A stretch of 64,000 nucleotides of DNA from Mycoplasmopsis columbina (GCF_900660685.1 NZ_LR215041.1:124001-188000); one strand, 5' to 3'; counted from the first letter of the stretch, positions 1-9,310 are shown. The notes: generated from the sequence alone by a model not told the origin. A program made the numbers and translations.

Positions 1-308
1 TCTTTTTTATTTTCAAATGCAATTGCAAAACCTTTAAAAATTTGACTTAAAATAACTCCAGAATTACCTCTTGCTCCAAAAAGCATATTTTTAGCAATAG
101 CACTGGCTACTATTGAAAGATTATCAGAAGTATTTTGTTTTAAATAATCAACTCCTGCTTGAACTGTACTTGACATGTTTGTACCAGTATCACCATCAGG
201 AACAGGGAAAACATTTAAAGCATCAATTTTGTTTTTTGAATTAATTAAATTATTCGAACCTGACAAAATTAATTTGCCATAAGTTTCACCGTTAATATTT
301 TTAATCAT
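1..308 (-). CDS. fakA: FakA / DAK2-domain fatty acid kinase, N-terminal part (partial)
   Basis: N-terminal about 102 residues of a DAK2/DegV-kinase protein (YloV/FakA family), running off the left edge. The protein begins MIKNINGETYGKLILSGSNN and contains the DAK phosphatase/kinase nucleotide and Mg motif NVFPVPDGDTGTNM, followed by the conserved GARGNSGVILSQIFKGF. FakA phosphorylates fatty acids presented by FakB (DegV) proteins for phospholipid synthesis. Its ATG overlaps the stop codon of the Asp23-like gene, giving a translationally coupled pair in the order usual for Firmicutes (yloU-yloV). Confidence 0.9.
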   Translation of the reverse strand, partial: MIKNINGETYGKLILSGSNNLINSKNKIDALNVFPVPDGDTGTNMSSTVQAGVDYLKQNTSDNLSIVASAIAKNMLFGARGNSGVILSQIFKGFAIAFENKK

Positions 309-585
309 TGGTAATTCCTTCTATGAAAATATTTAATTTTCCAAGTTTAAATTTATTTTCTTTAAATCTATATCTCAATAATGAACTAATTGATTTTAAA
401 ATGTTTTTACAATTAGCATTTTTCAAAACAATTATGGAAACAGACAAGTTTCATCTACCTCCAACATTTTCAATTCTTATTTTTGATGTTGAAACATCTT
501 TATTTTCATTTTTTGAAACTTCAAAAACACCAGGAGTGCTCTCTAGAATGTCAATAAAAATTTGTCTAATTGTTTCTTTTTCCAT
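301..585 (-). CDS. Asp23/Gls24 (YloU)-like small protein
   Basis: 94-aa protein starting MEKETIRQIFIDILESTPGV, with ribosome-binding site AGGAGG just upstream. The 'ESTPGVFEV' segment and the position directly upstream of fakA fit the Asp23/Gls24 (YloU) family, which in Firmicutes lies next to the fatty acid kinase and is linked to envelope homeostasis. There is one in-frame TGA (Trp). The stop overlaps the fakA start. Family assignment rests on size, context and weak N-terminal similarity; the function in mollicutes is unknown. Confidence 0.65.
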
Positions 586-701
586 TTTAAGCCTCCTAAA
601 GCGATGCTTGAAAAACAGTTATTTAATTTTAACAAAAAAATTTTTTATATATATCATAATAGTATATATGAATATAAATTTTAAATGATAAAGTGATTAA
701 T
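586..701. promoter_or_regulatory. Divergent promoter region between yloU-fakA and recO
   Basis: This 116-nt gap separates divergently transcribed genes. It contains an AT-rich tract with TATATAT and TATAAT-like boxes around 645-670 that could serve as -10 elements in both directions. No strong hairpin or operator was seen. Confidence 0.4.
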
Positions 702-1424
702 ATGGCAGAAACAATTGAAAAAGTCATTTTTTTGAATTTTTTAGATTCTAATACTTCTGACAATGACGCGATTATTAAAGTGTTAGGAGAAAAAAACTCT
801 TTTTATTTATTAGCTCAAGGAGTCAATAAGTCAGAATCTAAAAATCGAAATAATTTAATTCCAGGTGCGTTAGTTGAAATTGAGTATTTTAAAGCGCGAC
901 TAGCGAATAGCACAAGTAAATTAAAAAAAGCAAATATATTATCTAATATAGATTTAAAAAATATAGAAAATTTAAAATTTTTGCAACAAATAATACTATA
1001 TTTAAGTAATTTTGAGCAAAGAACAACAAAAATTTATAATGCTTATTTGCAAGTTTTAGATGCTTTTGAACTTTTAACATCTGTACAAAAAATTTATGCT
1101 AAAACATTTCTAATTATGCAAGGATTAGAATATTGAGGAATAAATCCAAATTTTTTTGCTTGCTGCGATTGCGGACAAAGAGAACAAATAGTAGACTTTC
1201 GTTTTGAACATGGTGGTTATAAATGTATTAAGCATGCAGGAAATTATCGTAAAAGTCACAAACTTTTAATGCTTTTTTACTATGCAAAAAATGATTTTTA
1301 TGCCTATTTAAAAGAAGCCACAGTTGAACTGGACTATCAAATTTATTATGAGCTACTCAACCATATTAAAAATAATGGTATTTATATAAATTGAGAAAAT
1401 TTTGATAAGAAAAAAGTAAAATAG
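702..1424 (+). CDS. recO: DNA repair protein RecO
   Basis: 240-aa RecO. RecO loads RecA at SSB-coated gaps together with RecR. The N-terminal OB-fold region starts MAETIEKVIFLNFLDSNTSD and contains the typical 'G...SFYLLAQGVNKSESKNR' strand. The C-terminal half carries a Cys-rich zinc site (CCDCGQ, then GYKCIKH). It reads through two in-frame TGA codons (Trp), at 1134 and 1392. I chose ATG 702; an in-frame GTG at 693 is an alternative. It lies alone ahead of the DHH pair, with a short gap. Confidence 0.88.
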
Positions 1425-1475
1425 AATTAATTACTTTGTTACATTAAAAAACAAGATGAAAGGAATAATTTTATA

Positions 1476-2444
1476 ATGCAAATTGGAAATAGTAAAATTG
1501 CTTTAGAAGCAATTGCAAAATACGACAACATAATTATTTTTCACCATGTTAGACCAGATGGTGATTGTTTGGGAAGTCAAGCTGGTTTAGCAGAGTTAAT
1601 TAGAACTAATTATCCTATGAAAAAGGTTTATACGCCAGGAGATAACGCTCATGTTTTTGATTTTATGAATTATGAATTTTCAAAAATTGAGGACATAGAT
1701 TTTTCAAATTCTTTAGGAATTGTAGTTGATGCTTCTTCAAGTGATAGAATTGAATGCGCAGAATTACTTTTAGAAAAAAGAATGACAGCAACTTTAAGAA
1801 TTGATCACCATCCAAACGGTAGTGATATCGAATACGATTATTTATGAGTTGATGAACATTATGTAGCTGCAGCAGAAATGATTGCTGAATTAGCATATGA
1901 TGGAAATCTAAAAGTTACACAAAAAGCAGCATCACATATTTATTTAGGAATGGTTACTGACAGTAACAGATTTATGTATGCTGACACTAGCGCTAGAACA
2001 CACAAATTAGTAGCATTTCTCTATGAAAAAGGTGAATTAAATTCATGAAAAATTTTTGTTGAATTAAATAAAAGATCGATGATTGATCTTAAATTTAGTG
2101 GTGAAATTCTTCAAAACTTTGAACAAGAAGGTAGAGTCCTTTATTTCAAAATTACTGATGAACTAATGAAAAAATATAATTTTGATAGTTTAAAAGCAGC
2201 ATCATTTGTTAATGAACTAGCGAACATTGAGAACAATTCATGTTGAGCATTTTTTATTCAATTACCTGATGGAAAAATTAGAGGACGTTTAAGATCAAAT
2301 GGTCCTAAAGTTAATGAAGTTGCAAGACTTTATAACGGAGGTGGGCATGATAATGCTGCCGGAATTACATTAGATTCATTTGATCAAGTGCCTGAAGTTT
2401 TAGCACATTTAAATCAAGCAATTAAAGACTGAGAGAATAGATAA
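1476..2444 (+). CDS. DHH/DHHA1 phosphoesterase (NrnA/MgpA-like), copy 1
   Basis: 322-aa bifunctional oligoribonuclease/pAp-phosphatase type protein. The DHH motifs are visible: 'FHHVRPDGDCLGSQ' near residue 25, 'DASSSDR', then 'RIDHHPNG' (DHH) near residue 110. The DHHA1 domain ends with 'NGGGHDNAAGITL'. NrnA-type enzymes degrade nanoRNAs and dephosphorylate pAp or hydrolyse c-di-AMP-derived pApA. Four TGA codons are read as Trp. AGGAATAA precedes the ATG. Its TAA overlaps the ATG of the paralogous next gene by one base, so the two are coupled. Confidence 0.9.
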
Positions 2445-3418
2445 TGCAAATAGGTACATTTCAAGAAATTACTAAAAAATTAGAAAAATATGATTCAATT
2501 GTAATTTTTCATCACATTCGTCCAGACGGAGATTGTCTAGGAAGTCAATTTGCACTAAGAGAGTTATTAAGATTAAATTATCCTAATAAACAAGTATATG
2601 CAGTTGGTGATAGCAAAGGCATTTTTTCTAATTTTATGAATTTTGATTTTGATGAAATACTAAACGATGAAGTTTTGGCAAAATCTTTAGGAGTAATAGT
2701 TGACGCCAATTTTAAAGAACGTATTCAAAATCGCGAAATTTTGGATAAAAATTTATTTCTAGAAACTTTAAGAATAGATCATCATCCAAACGAAGATGAT
2801 TTGGATAAATGTACAAGATGAGTAGATTCAAATAGAATTGCTGCAGACGAAATGATTGCAGAATTAGCTTTTCAAAATAAATGGAAATTGAATAATAGAG
2901 CCTTAGAATTTTTATTTTTAGGTATTCTTACTGATAGTGGAAAATTTAGTTATTCAAATACAAGTGCTAGAACACATGAGTTAGTTGCTTATCTCTATAA
3001 AAATGGTCTAAACAGCGAAAAAGTTTTCAGAGGTTTGGCAGAAACTTCTCTTGAAGATTTACAATTACAATCAATATTGCTTGGCAATTTAAAAACTTAC
3101 AAAAAAGTCGCTTGAACTTTTATTGATTTAAAAACTACATTAAGTTTGAATAAAAAACCTACAGAAGTAGTAAGGGTTAATTTAATAGGAAATATAAAAA
3201 ATTATCCATTTTGAGTTCAATTTGTTGAAGAAGAAGATGGAAGATTAAGAACTGAATTAAGATCAAATGGCCCAATTGTTAGAAATGTAGCTCTTAAATG
3301 AGGAGGTGGAGGTCATGAAAGAGCTTCAGGATGCATGCTAAATTCATTTGAGGAAATTGACAATTTTATTGAAGATTGTAACGCAGAAGTTGAAAGATTT
3401 TTAAAGGAAGGAAAATAA
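2444..3418 (+). CDS. DHH/DHHA1 phosphoesterase (NrnA/MgpA-like), copy 2
   Basis: 324-aa tandem paralogue of the preceding gene. It has 'FHHIRPDGDCLGSQ', 'DANFKER' and 'RIDHHPNED' in the DHH domain, 'LTDSGKFSYSNTSARTH' in the middle, and a C-terminal 'WGGGGHERASGCML' of DHHA1. All catalytic Asp/His motifs appear intact, so both copies are probably active, possibly on different substrates (nanoRNA versus cyclic dinucleotide products). Start and stop each overlap the neighbouring gene by one base (TAATG), giving one tightly coupled operon with the nitroreductase. Confidence 0.9.
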
Positions 3419-4140
3419 TGTCATTCATTGAAAAAAACAAATTACGTAATTCTGTTAGAAATTTTAATAGTGAAAAAGAACTAACAGAACAGCAAATTAA
3501 TAATATTTTGGAAGCAGTTAAAAATGCTCCAACAAGTAATAATTTCTTTGTATCATCAGCTATAGTTGTTAAAGACAAGGATTTATTAGAAAAAATTTCG
3601 CTAACTTTAAAACAAAAACAAATTTACACATCAGGCTTTTTCATAGTATTTTTAGCTGATTTTAATCGTTTAGATTATATTTTAAATAATGAAAAAATTC
3701 ATTATGAACCAACAATTAATGATTTATTAATTGCAACAGGCGACGCGTTTATACAAGCAACAAGCGCACAAGATGCAGCAATTGAAGAAGGATTAGGAAC
3801 TTGTTTTATTGGTGGAGTAAGAGAATATATTTCTGAGTTAAAAGATTTATTAAATATTGAAGGTAATGCTTTTCCAGTTATTGGACTTGTCATTGGAAAT
3901 ATGGTAGAACAACCAGTAAGTAGTAAACCTAAATTAAATAGAATATACTTAAATAACTATAAAAAAGATGTATTAGCAAATGAAATCAAAGAATATGATG
4001 CCACATTAAATGAGTATTGAAAAGTAAGAAATATTGATGGCGACTATTCAAAATACTCTACTAATTATTTAAAAAATTCAAATGAAAAAAGTAAATTAGT
4101 AGAAAACATCATTTTGAAAAATTTCAATTTAAAAAAATAA
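3418..4140 (+). CDS. Nitroreductase-family NAD(P)H:FMN oxidoreductase
   Basis: 240-aa flavin oxidoreductase. The N-terminus 'LRNSVRNFNSEKELTEQQINNILEAVKNAPTSNNF' (RSxRxF and PTSxN, FMN phosphate contacts) is diagnostic of the nitroreductase fold. 'EEGLGTCFIGGVRE' is the second FMN motif and 'FPVIGLVIGNM' the family C-terminal signature of NfsA-like members. It overlaps the previous stop by one base. The physiological substrate cannot be told from sequence. Confidence 0.87.
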
Positions 4141-4154
4141 ATTAGGAGATATTT

Positions 4155-5345
4155 ATGCCAAAATTCAAAAGAATTTTCATGATTGTTACAGATGGTTTAG
4201 GAATTGGACCTGATCGTGATCAAAAAGCATTCGGTGACAAGGGAGCAAACACAATTTTATCTGCTTCAAAATCAGCAATGTTTTTTATCGATACATGAAA
4301 AAAATTAGGAATTGGTAACATTACTACTTTAGAGGGTAATTATCATGTGAAAAAACCACTTGCTTACATCGCAAGAGTTCAGGAAGTTTCAAACGCAAAA
4401 GACACTTTAGCAGGACATTGAGAAATGATGGGAATTAAGACAAATGTTCCATTTCCAACTTTTGCAGAAAATGGTTTTCCAAAAGAATTGATCGAAGCGT
4501 TAGAGAGTGCTTTTGATGGAAGAAAAATCATTGGTAACAAGGCTGCTTCAGGAACAGAAATTATTGATGAATTAGCAGAAGAACAAAAAGAAACGGGAGC
4601 ATTAATTGTTTATACATCAAATGATTCTGTACTTCAAATTGCTGCTCATGAAGAGTGAATTGGATTAGATAATTTATATCGTTATGGTAAACTAGCTAGA
4701 GAAATTTGTTCATCAAGACCTGAATGAAATGTTGGAAGAATTATTGTTAGACCTTATATTACTGGTGAAAATGGAAAATATGTTAGAACATTCAATCGTC
4801 ATGATTATGCAAATAAACCACCAAAATTAATATTGAATGCATTACAAAATAAGGGTGTTAGAACAATTAGTGTTGGAAAAATTAATGACATTTTTGTAAC
4901 TCAGGGAATTGGCGAACACTATCCTTCAAAAGGAGACGCTGATGCTATGGATATTACAATCAAATTAGCAAATGATCCAACTTTAGAAGGTTTTGTATTC
5001 ACCAATTTAGTTCAATTTGATTCACACTATGGACATCGTCGTGATGTTGACGGATATGCAAGTAATATAGCTTTATTAGATGCAAAATTAGCTAAATTAA
5101 TTAATGTCATGAAAGAGGATGATTTATTAATTATGACAAGTGATCATGGTAATGACCCTCTTTATCCAGGTTTTAACCACACAAGAGAATTACTACCTTT
5201 AACAATTTATTCAAAATTATTTAAAGATCCAAAAGTTTTACCAGATGTTAATGGTTTAGGAACTTCAGGAAACATTGTTGCTAGAAATTTTGAAGTTCCA
5301 ATTGTTGCAGAAACAGGTGATGATATCTTTGATCAATTAGTTTAG
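4155..5345 (+). CDS. deoB: Phosphopentomutase
   Basis: 396-aa DeoB of the alkaline phosphatase superfamily, interconverting (deoxy)ribose 1- and 5-phosphates in nucleoside salvage. Metal-site motifs are visible: '[10 protein letters not shown]' at the N-terminus, the phosphoacceptor region '[15 protein letters not shown]', and C-terminal 'DSHYGHRRD' and '[18 protein letters not shown]'. AGGAGA lies 7 nt before the ATG. Several TGA codons are read as Trp. It is the last gene of the plus-strand run, with a terminator just downstream. Confidence 0.95.
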
Positions 5346-5352
5346 AAAAATA

Positions 5353-5385
5353 AAAATCAACACCAAAGAAAGTGTTGATTTTTTA
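5353..5385 (+). terminator. Rho-independent terminator after deoB
   Basis: Inverted repeat AAAATCAACAC ... GTGTTGATTTT with an 8-nt loop followed by a T-run, 8 bases after the deoB stop. Confidence 0.85.
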
Positions 5386-5473
5386 TGCTGTTTTTTTAAT
5401 ATTTACAAAAAAATAGTTAATTTGATGATAAACTTCAGCTTTTTTATAAAAACGTAAATATAAATTTAATAAA

Positions 5474-5950
5474 TTAGTTATCTTTTCCATTCAAATATTT
5501 ATCGAAAAATTTTTCAATTGCTTTTTTAACAGCTTTGTTAGCAATTTTTTCAAGCACTAATTTTGTGAATTCTCTAAACTCTTCTGGGTTATCTTTATAA
5601 TAGTCTCTAATTTCTTTGATGAGAGGTGCCATTTCCTTAAGAGCGGCAGGAATTTCTGAAAATTTTTTATTTTTAATATCATCCATTAATGTCAATGCTC
5701 TAGTTTTTAATTCTTCAATATTTTTAATTATAGGATCAGGTGTAGGTGTTGGCGGTGTAACAGGATTCGGTGCTGGTGTTGGTTTAGGATCAGGTGTTGG
5801 TGCTGGAGGTACAACAGGAGCAGGTGTAGGTGTATTGTTGTCTTTATCTGGATTACCATTGTTTGATGTATTGTTACATGCAATTGCAATAGGCGCCACT
5901 GTAATAATTGAACTAGTAGCTAAAAGAGGTTTTCAAAATTTTTTTAACAT
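5474..5950 (-). CDS. Surface lipoprotein with proline-rich spacer
   Basis: 158-aa lipoprotein. The signal peptide MLKKFWKPLLATSSIITV ends in lipobox AIA|C (Cys25), so the mature protein should be diacylglycerol-anchored outside the membrane. Residues about 36-80 are a Pro/Thr/Ala/Asp-rich low-complexity spacer with (P-T/D-P) repeats. The C-terminal about 75 residues are charged and helical, with 'IPAALKEMAPLIKEIRDYYKDNPEEF'-type sequence. The start is upstream of an internal TGA (Trp6). The signal peptide closely resembles those of the tandem lipoprotein array at 7-10.7 kb, suggesting shared ancestry. A 17-nt homopolymer lies in its promoter region. Confidence 0.85.
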
Positions 5951-6013
5951 AATTTTCCTTTTTTATTTTTTTAAAGCAAGACAAAAAAGTCCTTCTTACC
6001 ACTTATTTTATGT

Positions 6014-6030
6014 AAAAAAAAAAAAAAAAA
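6014..6030 (-). repeat. A17/T17 homopolymer in lipoprotein promoter (putative phase-variation tract)
   Basis: A run of 17 A on the plus strand (17 T on the coding strand) lies directly upstream of a -10-like CATAAAAT, about 65-80 nt before the lipoprotein ATG at 5950. Poly-A/T tracts adjoining the -10 box control on/off switching of vlp genes in Mycoplasma hyorhinis by slipped-strand length change. The same role here is inference. Confidence 0.6.
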
Positions 6031-6130
6031 GAAAAAGGCAAAATTTTTGAAAAAAATAATAAAAAATGTTTGAATACTCTATCTAATTTTTCCTAATTTA
6101 ACTTGTTTATATGCAAAAAAGAAAATAAAA

Positions 6131-6168
6131 AAACCTAACATAAATTAAACATAATTTTTGCTAGGTTT
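6131..6168. terminator. Hairpin terminator between 6230 and 5950 genes
   Basis: Inverted repeat AAACCTA ... TAGGTTT with A/T flanks, placed downstream of the four-TM gene read on the minus strand. Confidence 0.55.
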
Positions 6169-6229
6169 AAATTACAATAAAAATTTGAATTCGACATTAA
6201 TGGCTAAATATAAGCAGTTTCATTTTTAA

Positions 6230-6673
6230 TTAATTTTTTGATTTTCTTACCATAACAAAATTTGTAATTTCAAGTATTAGATAACTTAATATTGCGAAAG
6301 TTATAAAAAGATAACTAATTAATAACATTGTTGTTCAACCATAAGGAATAACCATGAAATGTAATATAGTTCAAAGTATTAAGTTTATAACTGCAATGGC
6401 AAATGTCCATGCTTTGATAATTTGATAAATTTTTGTCTCTTTTTTAATAATGGTTAATAAACAAAGCATTGCTAATAAAACTATAAAAAAGTAAAATATA
6501 ACTGTTGAATAACCAATCAAAGTATTCTCAAAACCTGAATTTAGGTTGTATATTTTATAAAATTCTTTATTTCCACCTGCTCCATAAAATTTTAACTGAT
6601 TTGGTAAAGTTATTAAAATTCCCGCAATTGTAAAAAGAAAAAGGTATATAAATTTTCTAATTTTAATTATCAT
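6230..6673 (-). CDS. Four-TM membrane protein of unknown function
   Basis: 147-aa hydrophobic protein, reading through TGA codons (Trp) at 6371 and further on. Four likely membrane helices lie around residues 8-24, 55-80, 86-108 and 110-135, with a basic C-terminus (VRKSKN). The first loop, 'KFYGAGGNKEFYKIYNLNSGF', probably faces outside. A good AGGAG lies upstream. I do not recognise the family. It is flanked by lipoprotein genes and may belong to the same surface-protein block. Confidence 0.65.
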
Positions 6674-6852
6674 TATTTACTCCTAGTTTAAAATAAAGTT
6701 TATTTTAAAGTTAGTATATTCTTTTTTAAAAATAAAAAACATTTTCGATACTTTTTTTCTGCAGAAAAAACTTAATTTTCCTTAGAAAAAAAGTATGTTT
6801 TTGCACTTATTCAAAAAAATAAAAAAAAGAGAATTTTTCAAAATTATTCAAA

Positions 6853-6886
6853 AAATAAAATCTAGAAAAAATCTAGACTTTATTTA
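6853..6886 (-). terminator. Terminator after lipoprotein copy A
   Basis: Imperfect inverted repeat AAATAAAATCTAG ... CTAGACTTTATTT shortly after the TAG of the 6920-7161 gene. Confidence 0.6.
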
Positions 6887-6919
6887 ATTTATTAATTAAT
6901 ATTTGTAGTTATTTAAGAA

Positions 6920-7161
6920 CTAAAGTTCATTATCTCATTTTGACGTTATCTCAAGAGCTATAAATGGATCGCCATATAACTCACTAAGTTTGTCAAAAAT
7001 TGCATCTGCCTTAGCACTATCATTATTTCTTACTGTTGCTTTATATTCTTTTTCATACTGGGCTTCTTTTTCTTCTTTAGATGCACATGCAACAGCAACA
7101 GGAATAACTGTTAAAATGCTGATGATGCTAGAGCAGGTTTTCATAATTTTTTAAATTTCAT
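6920..7161 (-). pseudogene. Array lipoprotein copy A, frameshifted in the signal peptide
   Basis: Homologue of the 90-aa lipoproteins at 7255-10650. The normal start MKFKKLW is present at 7161. One A is missing from the segment that reads 'TCAGCAATTTTAACA' in the other copies, so the original frame stops inside the signal peptide. By chance the downstream frame has an ATG at 7144 that would give MKTCSSIISILTVIPVAVAC, still a plausible signal with lipobox, then the normal body 'ASKEEKEAQYEKEYKA'. No ribosome-binding site precedes that ATG. This is probably a decaying copy, possibly rescued by the internal start. Unlike the others it has no adjoining two-TM gene. Confidence 0.7.
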
Positions 7162-7211
7162 AATTTTCCTTAACAAAAGTTTGCATTTTTTAACTATAAA
7201 TAAGACAAAAA

Positions 7212-7247
7212 AAGCATTTAATTCTCTAAAAAAAGTTAAATGCTTAA
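7212..7247 (-). terminator. Terminator after lipoprotein copy B
   Basis: Inverted repeat AAGCATTTAA ... TTAAATGCTT between copy B and copy A on the minus strand. It differs in sequence from the terminators of the other three array units. Confidence 0.7.
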
Positions 7248-7254
7248 TTTAAAT

Positions 7255-7530
7255 TTATTGATTAGAATTTGAAGTAATATCAGAAATTACTTCACTATTT
7301 CATTTTTGAACTAATTCAAGTGCTTTATCTGGATTATCTATATACAATTCTGCAAGTTTAGTTGCAACTTCTTGAACTTTTTTCAAGTTTCCACTTTTAA
7401 CTGCTGTTTTATATTCTTTTTCATACTGTGCTTCTTTTTCTTCTTTAGACGCGCATGCAACAGCAATAGGAATAACTGTTAAAATTACTGATGATGCTAG
7501 AGCAGGTTTTCATAATTTTTTAAATTTTAT
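7255..7530 (-). CDS. Array lipoprotein copy B, apparent AUA start
   Basis: 91-aa lipoprotein of the tandem array. The reading frame is intact from the homologous start position to TAA. The codon aligned with ATG of copies D and E is ATA, preceded by AAGGAT about 6 nt upstream. Signal 'KFKKLWKPALASSVILTVIPIAVAC' is followed by 'ASKEEKEAQYEKEYKTAVK' and ends 'WNSEVISDITSNSNQ'. Two TGA codons encode Trp. Either AUA initiates at low efficiency or the copy is silent. It follows the two-TM gene 7596-8093 and would be cotranscribed with it. Confidence 0.6.
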
Positions 7531-7595
7531 AATTTAATCCTTAGTACACAAAACTATAGTTTTGCTTTAGTTGTTTAAAAAAACTGTTAGTAAAA

Positions 7596-8093
7596 TTATT
7601 GAACAGTATTTACGTTTTTAGACTGAATTAAATATTCATTCATTTCACTAAGTATTTTTTGAATAGATTCTGTTGAGCAAGAAATTTTTATTTCTCTACC
7701 ATTTGATAAAACCAAAAGAATAGCATCTATATTTCTACCTCTATATTCTTGTTGTGAAATGCTTTCAATATCTGTGTATTTATATCTATTTGATTTAACA
7801 TAAATTGCTTTTGAATCATATTGACTTGGTTCAGAAGTATATACCGTTAAAACAATGATAGAAGGAACTATAAGTATAATGCTTAAAATCAACCCGATAA
7901 TAGACGCTGCGAAAAGTATATCAATTATTTCGACATCTCTAATTCCAAGTTTGTAAGCAGCAACTAATCTTTCAAATCCTGGTTGTAAGTAATGAACGCC
8001 AAGGCTTGATAAAACAAGTAAAATAATAGATACAAAAAACATAATTGAACCAATAGTTAGTCCTTTTTTGCTAGATGGAATAATCTTTTTCAT
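7596..8093 (-). CDS. Two-TM protein of the tandem array, unit 1
   Basis: 165 aa. MKKIIPSSKKGL is followed by two membrane helices (about 13-33 and 58-86) joined by the conserved loop 'GVHYLQPGFERLVAAYKLGI'. A C-terminal domain of about 75 residues (SQYDSKAIYVKSNRYKYTDI, LLVLSNGREIKISC) looks beta-rich, like small bacterial PH-like domains; that fold is a guess. AAGGAGACC lies upstream of the ATG. The most diverged of the four paralogues. It forms an operon with lipoprotein copy B. Confidence 0.75.
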   Translation of the reverse strand: MKKIIPSSKKGLTIGSIMFFVSIILLVLSSLGVHYLQPGFERLVAAYKLGIRDVEIIDILFAASIIGLILSIILIVPSIIVLTVYTSEPSQYDSKAIYVKSNRYKYTDIESISQQEYRGRNIDAILLVLSNGREIKISCSTESIQKILSEMNEYLIQSKNVNTVQ

Positions 8094-8131
8094 AATTTTG
8101 GTCTCCTTTCCTTTTCTCTAATAATTTTTAC

Positions 8132-8149
8132 AAAAAAAAAAAAAAAAAA
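8132..8149 (-). repeat. A18/T18 promoter tract, unit 1
   Basis: A run of 18 A (plus strand) lies 38 nt upstream of the unit-1 start. On the coding strand it precedes GTAAAAATTATTAG, a -10-like box. Flanks (ATTTTTAC and GAATTTTGTGA) are identical in the four array units while tract length is 17-19. Confidence 0.7.
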
Positions 8150-8228
8150 GAATTTTGTGATTTTTTTCAAAAAAAGAAAAATTTATTTTTCATTTTTACC
8201 TATAAACAAGCTTAAAAAGAAAAAATAA

Positions 8229-8254
8229 AAAACTTGGCACTTTAACCAAGTTTT
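8229..8254 (-). terminator. Terminator after unit 2
   Basis: AAAACTTGG ... CCAAGTTTT hairpin. It is the same element as behind rplL and in the other units. Confidence 0.75.
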
Positions 8255-8283
8255 AACATTTTAAATGTTTGATTTAGATTTTA

Positions 8284-8556
8284 TTAGTTTGAATTTGAAG
8301 ATTCATCATAAGCTGCTTCGCTAGTTCATTTTTTAACTAATTCAATAACTTTATTTGGATTATTTCTATACAATTCAGCAATTTTCTTTGATACTTCTTC
8401 AATTTTTTCAAAATTTCTTTCTTTAAATGCCGCTTTATATTCTTTTTCGTATTGTGCTTCTTTTTCTTCTTTAGAGGCACAGGCAACAGTAACAGGAATA
8501 ACTGTTAAAATTGCTGATGATGCTAGAGCAGGTTTTCGTAATTTTTTAAATTTAAT
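8284..8556 (-). CDS. Array lipoprotein copy C, apparent AUU start
   Basis: 90-aa open frame homologous to copies D and E. The start position reads ATT instead of ATG, and the ribosome-binding site has changed from GAGGAG (copy D) to GAGTAG. Signal 'KFKKLRKPALASSAILTVIPVTVAC', then 'ASKEEKEAQYEKEYKAAFK', ending 'WTSEAAYDESSNSN'. Another gene in this window (28653) seems to start with ATT but has a perfect Shine-Dalgarno; here both signals are weak, so expression is doubtful. It follows the two-TM gene of unit 2. Confidence 0.55.
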
Positions 8557-8627
8557 AATTTAACTACTCTATAAATTAAATTTAATTTTAAGTATTTAAA
8601 TATGTTGTCCTAAAAATTGAAAATCAA

Positions 8628-9143
8628 CTAATTAGCAATATTTGCATTTTTTGACTGAATTAAATACTCATTCATTTCACTAATATTTTTTTCAATAGAA
8701 TCTTTTGAACAAGTTAATTTTACTTTTTTACAATTTGATAAAATCAAAACAATAACATCTCTCTTTTTTTCCATAAATGTTGTTTTTCGTGAAATACTTT
8801 TAATATCTGTGTACTCATATTTATTTGATCCAACATAAACTGTTTTTGAATCATATTGATTTGTTCCAAATAATCCAAAAACATTTAATGTAAAAATACT
8901 GTTATAAGTATTATAAGCCATTGCTGCAAAACACACGATTAGCATAATAATAGATATTGCAAAAAGAAAATCAATAGTGTCAAGATCTACAATACCAAGT
9001 TTATATGCAGCTGTGAATCTGTTAAAACCTGGTTGCAAATAATGAATACCAAGAATTGATAAAACAAAAATGATGAATTCTATAAATGTATTAATGGTAA
9101 ATAAAGTTTTCATTTTTTTGCTTAATGGTATAACTTTTTTCAT
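8628..9143 (-). CDS. Two-TM protein of the tandem array, unit 2
   Basis: 171 aa, closely related to unit 3. MKKVIPLSKKMKTL, then two membrane helices, with the loop 'GIHYLQPGFNRFTAAYKLGI' between them. The soluble domain reads 'NQYDSKTVYVGSNKYEYTDI' and 'KKVKLTCSKDSIEKNISEMNEYLIQ'. The AGGAG lies unusually far (about 18 nt) from the ATG, with AAGAG closer. Function unknown. Confidence 0.75.
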   Translation of the reverse strand: MKKVIPLSKKMKTLFTINTFIEFIIFVLSILGIHYLQPGFNRFTAAYKLGIVDLDTIDFLFAISIIMLIVCFAAMAYNTYNSIFTLNVFGLFGTNQYDSKTVYVGSNKYEYTDIKSISRKTTFMEKKRDVIVLILSNCKKVKLTCSKDSIEKNISEMNEYLIQSKNANIAN

Positions 9144-9186
9144 ATTTTTCTCTTTTTTATTTCTCCTATTCTTTAATAATTTTTAC

Positions 9187-9205
9187 AAAAAAAAAAAAAA
9201 AAAAA
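9187..9205 (-). repeat. A19/T19 promoter tract, unit 2
   Basis: A run of 19 A between the conserved flanks ATTTTTAC and GAATTTTGTGA, upstream of the unit-2 two-TM gene; the longest tract of the set. Confidence 0.7.
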
Positions 9206-9286
9206 GAATTTTGTGATTTTTTTGTAAAAAAGAAAAAATATTTTCTATTTTTTACCTATAAACAAGCCTAAAATGAAAAAACAAAA

Positions 9287-9310
9287 AAACTTGGCACTTT
9301 ACCCAAGTTT
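9287..9310 (-). terminator. Terminator after unit 3
   Basis: AAACTTGG CACTTTAC CCAAGTTT hairpin downstream of lipoprotein copy D. Confidence 0.75.

Noticed and set aside
1663-1896. Minus-strand frame inside the first DHH gene, and similar antisense frames in ribosomal genes
   Set aside because: Shadows of conserved coding sequence without their own ribosome-binding sites.
5616-6050. Plus-strand 144-aa Gly/Val-rich frame opposite the proline-rich lipoprotein
   Set aside because: It is the antisense of the Pro-repeat region; the minus-strand product has a proper lipobox and start signals.
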